Of a DNA stretch of 55,841 bases, positions 50,747 to 55,841 are shown piece after piece; position 1 is the first letter of the stretch, and every line of letters starts with the position of its first letter. The stretch lies in assembly GCA_021208265.1 (NCBI GenBank), contig JAJOJU010000037.1, positions 1 to 55,841 of the forward strand. The letters run 5' to 3'. The stretch comes from Alphaproteobacteria bacterium (lineage in GTDB: Bacteria; Pseudomonadota; Alphaproteobacteria; Micavibrionales; Micavibrionaceae). Below the pieces are notes generated by a model. The model was not told the origin of the DNA and made no database searches. It worked only from the letters and a program-made list of their open reading frames with translations. The translations under genes were made by a program, and so were the position numbers.

Positions 50747-52002
50747 TTAATCCTCCGCATCTATAGGAACGCATTTGTGACCTGAGCTTAATGCCCCCAA
50801 AACGCCGCCGCCGCAACCGTCAAGCGCTGTGCAGGGCGATTCTACACGGCATTCCGGATTGGGGCATACATAATCGGTTGCTGTGTCAAAGAACGCACTA
50901 TAATCCCCGCTATCAGTTATATTTCCGGTCCGGATGGTTATTTGAACGCCTGTCGGTATAGGCGGCGCACAAGCGCTTTCACCATCAAACGGCTGTAATT
51001 TGGGGTCGAAATAATCATCTATATTGCCCTTTTTCAGGTGGCGAATGCCATCAACCAGAACGAAGGGGTAAGGGGGGGTCTCCTTCCCGGTCTCAAATTT
51101 CTTATATTCCGGTGCTTTATTTTGGTAGACATCCATTATCGGTTTGGGGATGCCCGTTGTGGCGCCAGCCAAAACGCCACTTATAACAGTTGTGCAAGCA
51201 GCGCTGCCCAGTTTGCGGGGGTCTTTATCGGCGCTTGTTTGCGGAGGGTCGTTTTCGGGGTCATATACCAAATCTTCCAGACTATAGAAAAACTTGGGCG
51301 TTGTGCTGCCGGGGTCATTTTCTGCAAAATTCTGACATTTTGCCGCCTGCCAAACAGCTTGCATTTGCAGGCAGTTCATCGCACGCCGGGGCGCATTACC
51401 TGTAGTTTTGCCAAGGGCTTCATCCATGTCGCTGGCGAGGGGGTAGACCATATCCTTTTGCGAGCCGCCCAGAAAATCATGCGAAAAATTTTTCTGTGTG
51501 GAGTTTGTTGCCGGGCCGAGTGCTATGCCGTTGATGAGCGGTATGATATCACCATCGCCATCTTAACCTTTAGAACGCGCTCAATTCTATAATAATTGTC
51601 AGGCTTGCCTTGCACGCTCATTCCTACGCGCATCCAATCCCAGTTGGGATATATATCTTTCCATTTATCTTCTGCCTCAGAGAAAATTGGCGGGGCGTTT
51701 TTGGCGGCAACAGCCAAATACTGGTCGTAGCAGGTATAGGATAAAATGCTGTCGGGTTTGCGAATGCTCAGCTGATTAACGATGTTTTCCCGCTGGGCTT
51801 CCATAAAGGCGCGCGCATGAATCTGGTTCATGACATCGCCATCGCAGGTCTTGGAATCTGTCTTGGTATTATTCGCACCCTTATCAGGTGCATAGGTCGT
51901 GCAGGGGATCCCGGGAGTGCAGGTTTGCGCCATAAGCGGTGATGCGCCTGCCAGCAGCGCACATGCCCCAACCCATAGTGCTGTTATCTTCCATGCCCTC
52001 AT
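50747..52002 (-). CDS. exported protein of unknown function, copy B (one frameshift)
   Basis: The corrected length is 418 residues. A signal peptide (ITALWVGACALLAGASPLMA) leads into TCDGDVMNQIHARAFMEAQR, IRKPDSILSYTCYDQYLAV, PLINGIALGPATNSTQKNFS, FLGGSQKDM, CLQMQAVWQAAKCQNF, and a C-terminal Cys-rich tail (CPNPECRVESPC). One A is missing near 51563 (VLKV/DGDGDIIP). The order KPDS.L.YTC.DQ / FLGG / VWQAAKC.NF is shared with copy A. It is longer by insertions and an extra C-terminal region. The role is unknown. DUF3126 follows 50 nt upstream in the map. Confidence 0.72.
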
Positions 52003-52052
52003 ACCATTAAGGATATCACGAGGGGGCTTGTCGATTGAAGTATTTTAAGCCG

Positions 52053-52271
52053 TTAAGCGGCTTTTTTCAGATCAATATCCAGAATGGTCATGGTAAAGCT
52101 GAAGGATGTTTCGCCATCTTCTTCATCTTTATAGATAACGCCGATGAATTCACCCTTATGAATAACCTCAACCGAATCCGATGCTTTTTCGCGGAACTTC
52201 AAGGCAAATCCGTCCCCGAATTTTGCTTGCAGATACGCTTGCAGTTTAGAGACATCTTCAGGCTTGAACAT
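52053..52271 (-). CDS. DUF3126 family protein
   Basis: A 72-residue protein with the family pattern: MFKPEDVSKLQAYLQAKFG, VEVIHKGEFIGVIYKDEEDG, and TSFSFTMTILDIDLKK. DUF3126 is found mainly in alphaproteobacteria and has no assigned function. It begins inside the end of the corrected olsA gene: its ATG at 52271 overlaps the last 14 nt of olsA. A good AAGGAG ribosome site lies within olsA. Likely co-translated with olsA. Confidence 0.85.
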   Translation of the reverse strand: MFKPEDVSKLQAYLQAKFGDGFALKFREKASDSVEVIHKGEFIGVIYKDEEDGETSFSFTMTILDIDLKKAA

Positions 52272-53114
52272 TTTTCTTTGCTCCTTCTAAGGTCGCGGTC
52301 GTTTGAATGGGAGAGAGGTTACGATGATTATCGTTTTCTGCCAACCCCAGAGCGACCTGTTTCTGACATATTTTTGCAAGTTCCTTACGGTCGGAATAGG
52401 AATTGGCGGCGAAAGGCGTATGAAAAGCTAGCGTAATGACGGCACCGCGACTGAACGCAAAGCGCCAAAGATGCACGGGCAGTTCGGTATCATATCCCGG
52501 TGCCAGGAATAAATATCCCGGGTATCCTGTGTTTCAGGCACTTGTCCGTCAACAAGTTCCATGCGGATGGTAAAGGGTTGGATAATCAGTCCGGGTTGCT
52601 CATCCTGCAGCATTAAAGAAAACAGGCTGGATTTAAAGGGCAGGACTTCCCGCCCGTCGGTGGATGTTCCTTCCGGGAAAATGACAAGGTTTTTACCTTC
52701 TCGCATCATAGCGCCGATGGCAGAGCGTTCGTTGAGGGCAGCGCTGCGCGAACGGTCAATAAATCCGGTTTGCTGTAGTTTTGCCAGATAGCCAAAAACA
52801 GGCCAGTTTGCGACTTCCTTTTTTGACACGAAGGACGTTTTTAAAACAGACCCAATCACAGGGATATCAAGATATGACAGATGGTTACCAACAAACACTG
52901 TCTGGGATTGGGTGTGCGGCGTCCCCTGAACAACAATTTTAATACCAAAGGTGCGGCAAATAAGTTTATGCCACAGACGGGGCAGGATATAGGCAGGGTT
53001 GCCTGTGCCCAGAAGGCTCATTATAACAATCTGAAAAGGAATCATGAGAACGCAGGCGAGAACAAAAACGCTTAGTTTATAAACAGCAGCAAAGAGGGAG
53101 AGGCTACGGCGCAT
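52258..53114 (-). CDS. olsA: 1-acyl-sn-glycerol-3-phosphate / lyso-ornithine-lipid acyltransferase (PlsC family, one frameshift)
   Basis: The corrected length is 285 residues. An N-terminal membrane helix (residues 8-35) precedes FVGNHLSYLDIPV (the HX4D acyltransferase motif at about residue 78), FIDRSRSAALNERSAIGAM, and FPEGTSTDGREVLPFKSSL. A base is missing near 52505; the frame then continues ELPVHLWRFAFSRGAVITL to a stop at 52258. PlsC-family enzymes acylate lysophosphatidic acid. Because the gene lies directly behind olsB, the ornithine-lipid role (OlsA) is likely; the motifs alone do not separate OlsA from PlsC. Confidence 0.8.
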
Positions 53115-53202
53115 CAGTATAAAACCTCAATTACCCGCCTGTCAGGAAATCGTGCCGAGCGCGAGCGGGGATTTACCGGATGATTCCGAAAGTTTTTCGC
53201 CA

Positions 53203-53995
53203 TCAGGAAAAGTTTTTTTGTGTTTTTCGCTCGTAGTGGTTGCGGTAACGCTTTGTTACCATATGGCTTTGCGCCACGATGCAAACATCCGTTGTGTTGA
53301 AAACGGGGTCGATCACAGCACCGTCCCCAATAAGCGCGCCGATTCGCAAATACCCTTTAATCAGCGGGGGCAGGGCGGCAAACATGGCTTTCGGGTCAAT
53401 TTCCGATTGTGGCATGCGGTTCATTTCAATGAAACGGCCATCTACAGCGCGCGGGCGCAGACCGTAAGGTGCCAGGTGGTAGTGATACATATAGGATAGT
53501 GGCGCTGCCAGCTCCTCGATATCCGTGCTGTGAAGGCTGGCGCAGCCGAACATCAGGTCAATTTTGTGGTCCATAATGTAATTGGCAATGCCCTGCCAGA
53601 GCAGTTGTAGGACGGAACCGGCGCGGTAATCCGGTAAAACGCAGGAACGGCCCAGCTCCAGCAGCGAAGCACCGGTATCCAGCAGCTGGGAAAGATCATA
53701 TTCCTGGGCGGAATAAAAATGACCGCATTCATCGGCCTTTTTCACGGCGGAGAAGGCGGTATGTGCCAACGATATTATTGGCTCCGCCCTCATGATCAAT
53801 CACGATCAGGTGATCGGCATAGGCATCATATTCATCGAAGTCACGCTTTTGAGCGCTGATTTCATCCGTGGGAAGTGCCTTATATTCTTCGTAGAAAACA
53901 CGGTAACGCAGCTTCTGGGCAGCCTCTATTTCGGAAGCGCTCTTTGCCAGCCGTACAGAAATCTGTTCTTTAGGAGCACTGTCTTGCTCGGGCAT
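53203..53995 (-). CDS. olsB: ornithine N-acyltransferase OlsB-like (one frameshift)
   Basis: GNAT-fold enzyme that transfers a 3-hydroxyacyl chain from ACP to the alpha-amino group of ornithine, the first step of ornithine lipid synthesis. The corrected length is 263 residues from the ATG at 53995. Motifs: AAQKLRYRVFYEEYKALP, FDEYDAYADHLIVID, IVGTYRLLRREKADECGHFY (after removing one T from the T5 run at 53738-53742), LELGRSCVLPDYR, and MFGCASLHSTD. The order and residues match the OlsB family closely. The olsA-type gene follows 88 nt downstream on the same strand. Confidence 0.85.
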
Positions 53996-54098
53996 CAATT
54001 AATCTTTCCAGTGTTTAAACCCAGCGGAGTAACACCATTTCCTTAAAAATTCAAGTTTTTGAGACGGAAGGCCTCTTCAACAAATACGTACAGGCGCT

Positions 54099-55289
54099 TT
54101 ACCTTACATAGAGGTGAACTTCATTAAACCGGGCTTCCTCGCTTTTTGCGTAGGACAGATCAACACGGTCAGCCGGCAAACCGATCTGGGTAAGGCTGCG
54201 CAGCACACGCTCGGCATTGCGGCGCGCGCGCGTGCTTTCGATAGCTACCTTGGCGGCATTACCTTCCGTAGGGTGTACGGCTACAAGATCAAAGCGTGCG
54301 TTGGGATAACGCTGTAAAGCTTCACTGACAGCGATATAGAGCGCTTGCTCGTAATTTACATCCGGGCGATCAAACTTGATTTTTACCAGAGCGCGCGGGC
54401 CGGAGAGGGCGGCTTGCTGAACCATAGGGGTGCTGAGACTCTCAGGCGAATCGGACTGACGCCACAGGAGCGCCGTTAAACGCTTCCACATTGGAGAACG
54501 GACGGTTGGAAAGACTTTTGCTGTACAGATCACCATTCGTGACAGCCACAGACAGCGTGCGCAGGTTATTACGCTCTGTCGTCAGATAGGCGCTGGTGCG
54601 GGTCATGTCATCATTCGCGCTGTTCAGAATGCGCTCAATCACCACAACGGTGTTGTAGGTATAGTCCTCCAGCTGGGCGAGGTGAACATGGTCTTCTTCA
54701 ATACCGCCGGACAAGCCATAAGCGCGCGGATTGATTCTTGCAGGAAGGCGGCGTTGGATGCAGCATTCGAGGCACGTACAGCCAGCTGGTTCATCAGCGC
54801 CAGATTCTGGGCCAGATCTTCCAAAGCGATCTGTGCATCAACAACGCGGGCCTCCAGCCGTGGGTTGCCGGGGGTGGTGCCCGATTGAAGCTGTGTATTA
54901 ACTGTGGCAACCAGCGCGTAGTACTGCGCCGCCTGATTTTCACCTGACATTTGCAGGCTTTCCATTTCAGCAGCCAGCACGGAAACTTCATTTTGCAGAC
55001 CGACAAGCTCGCTCTGAAGGTCTCTCACCTTTGCACCAACTAACGTGCTGGTCGGGGTAAAATAAACATCACCCGTAACATCGCGCGGCGTAATTTCCTG
55101 CATCTTCTTGGGGCGGCTGTAAATGCTGTCCTTCAAGTTTTTGGGCAGCGGCTCATTCGTGATGATCAGGGCCGAATCCTGTTTTTGTGTCAGATCAACG
55201 GGATTAGCATGAAGGCCGGTTGTGCCCAAAAGAGCGACCGCCAGAAAGCCTGCTATGCCGAACGATGTATGTAATTTGTTGAACGTCAT
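54099..55289 (-). CDS. exported coiled-coil protein of unknown function (two frameshifts)
   Basis: Three frames join into 396 residues: from ATG at 55289, signal peptide MTFNKLHTSFGIAGFLAVAL (cleavage near LHA), then EPLPKNLKDSIYSRPKKMQE, a coiled coil (VRDLQSELVGLQNEVSVLAA), AQIALEDLAQNLALMNQLA, another helical part with LAQLEDYTYNTVVVIERILN, and a C-terminal domain (KIKFDRPDVNYEQALYIAVS; ARRNAERVLRSLTQIG; EVHLYVR) with a strand-helix pattern loosely like OmpA-type domains. Breaks are near 54722 (base missing) and between 54450 and 54500 (extra base); the exact site of the second is undefined. No OmpA peptidoglycan motif is found. Confidence 0.6.
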
Positions 55290-55464
55290 TATCTAAACTG
55301 CTGTTTTTTATGAACCTAACCCTAAAACTACCATCGCTTTAAAGATTTCGGGAGTCAAGCGCAAGCGGATAAACAATCCTCAGGCTTATTTTTCATCTTT
55401 TACAGTAAGCGTGAAAAAATGTGTTTTGGAAAGACTTGCGTTTTGATTCGTAATCGATTAGGGT

Positions 55465-55486
55465 GCGTCTCGTTCAAATATAAGGA
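55465..55486 (+). promoter_or_regulatory. possible tRNA-Arg promoter region
   Basis: A TTGCGT hexamer, about 16 nt upstream of a TAGGGT-like -10, lies 30-60 nt before the tRNA. The match is weak and only position supports it. The gene-free interval 55290-55489 otherwise shows nothing recognisable. Confidence 0.25.
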
Positions 55487-55489
55487 CAC

Positions 55490-55566
<77 letters not shown>

Positions 55567-55799
55567 TTTTCCCAAATCTCAGGCAAGTCATTGATAATGC
55601 TGCGTTATTTTTCATAATCCAAAGTAGGACAGCTAAGGCCGTCTCCTGCCAACCTATTGTTTTTACTGAGTTTGTGGGTTCGAATTTGGAGAGGGGAATC
55701 ATGTGGTGAGTAGGCGATGTTTCTCTGTGCGGAGCAAAAAGGGAACATCGCACGCCCAGCCTCACGCAGCCCGCGCCTTAATTTCTTATTCGGGGCCAG
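55567..55799. other. non-coding tail after tRNA-Arg
   Basis: No gene is supported in this 230-nt stretch. It holds an inverted repeat GCGATGTT / AACATCGC around 55707-55755. A minus-strand open frame over the tRNA and this stretch is an antisense artefact (see rejected list). Confidence 0.5.
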
Positions 55800-55841
55800 C
55801 TAAAGCGGTATCCCTTTAGCTTCATAGTATTCCTTAAAAAG
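55800..55841 (-). CDS. possible C-terminus of a gene running off the window
   Basis: On the minus strand the last 14 codons read FKEYYEAKGIPL and then TAG at 55800-55802. The composition is protein-like, but the stretch is far too short to name. Genes directly after tRNA-Arg are often integrases; nothing in these residues confirms that. Confidence 0.25.
   Translation of the reverse strand, partial: LFKEYYEAKGIPL

Noticed and set aside
55670-55690. GGGTTCGAAT after tRNA-Arg, resembling an att duplication
   Set aside because: Only 10 bases match the tRNA and the match stops before the tRNA 3' end; a true attachment repeat would extend through it.

Overview
The window is a gene-dense stretch of an alphaproteobacterial chromosome with moderate GC content. 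The evidence is gene content and order. A lrp / greA / carB / carA / yqeY / dnaG / rpoD block resembles the usual alphaproteobacterial arrangement. A primary sigma factor with region 1.1 and an acidic insert, SdhE, a DUF3126 protein, an ELM1-family protein, class II DAHP synthase and genes for phosphorus-free lipids also fit. The lineage cannot be fixed without 16S rRNA; a Micavibrio-like or rhodospirillalean relative is only a guess. There is no phage, insertion sequence, integron or CRISPR array. Two tRNA genes are present: CAU, probably Ile, and Arg-ACG.

Layout. 1-4.3 kb: the start of a probable large secreted protein, then DUF502, cysE, recG and sdhE. 4.3-6.7 kb: btaA-btaB for betaine lipid. 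6.8-10.8 kb: mfd and a small gene. 10.9-12.7 kb: trxB and a LysR regulator, followed by a strongly folded candidate small RNA. 13-15.9 kb: two patatin-like lipases. 15.9-19.7 kb: aspartate aminotransferase, a kinase-like protein, ELM1 and Lrp. 19.8-31.7 kb: greA, an HExxH protein, carB-carbonic anhydrase-carA, yqeY, a 48-residue gene, dnaG and rpoD. 31.7-38.5 kb: a membrane methyltransferase, secreted Cys-rich and helical-repeat proteins, a two-subunit ThDP decarboxylase, a LapG-like peptidase, a tRNA and trkH. 38.7-45 kb: rpsD, trmJ, gltX, nadE and DAHP synthase. 45.1-49.4 kb: a class I-type phosphodiesterase and waaA-lpxK-lpxL for lipid A. 49.5-55.6 kb: two related secreted proteins, DUF3126, olsB-olsA for ornithine lipid, a periplasmic coiled-coil protein and tRNA-Arg.

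Envelope lipids are a theme: lipid A/Kdo, betaine lipid and ornithine lipid genes, plus two patatin-like lipases. Pyrimidine/arginine precursor supply is the other: a beta carbonic anhydrase lies translationally coupled between carA and carB, where it could supply bicarbonate.

Reading caution. About 17 genes, many normally essential (recG, mfd, carA, carB, dnaG, lpxK, waaA, DAHP synthase), are broken by single-base frameshifts, about 32 in total. Extra bases fall mostly in runs of 5-8 identical bases and missing bases in short runs. In every gene the corrections restore one uninterrupted frame of the expected length. I treat these as one gene each and give the full span. Assembly or sequencing error is the likeliest cause.
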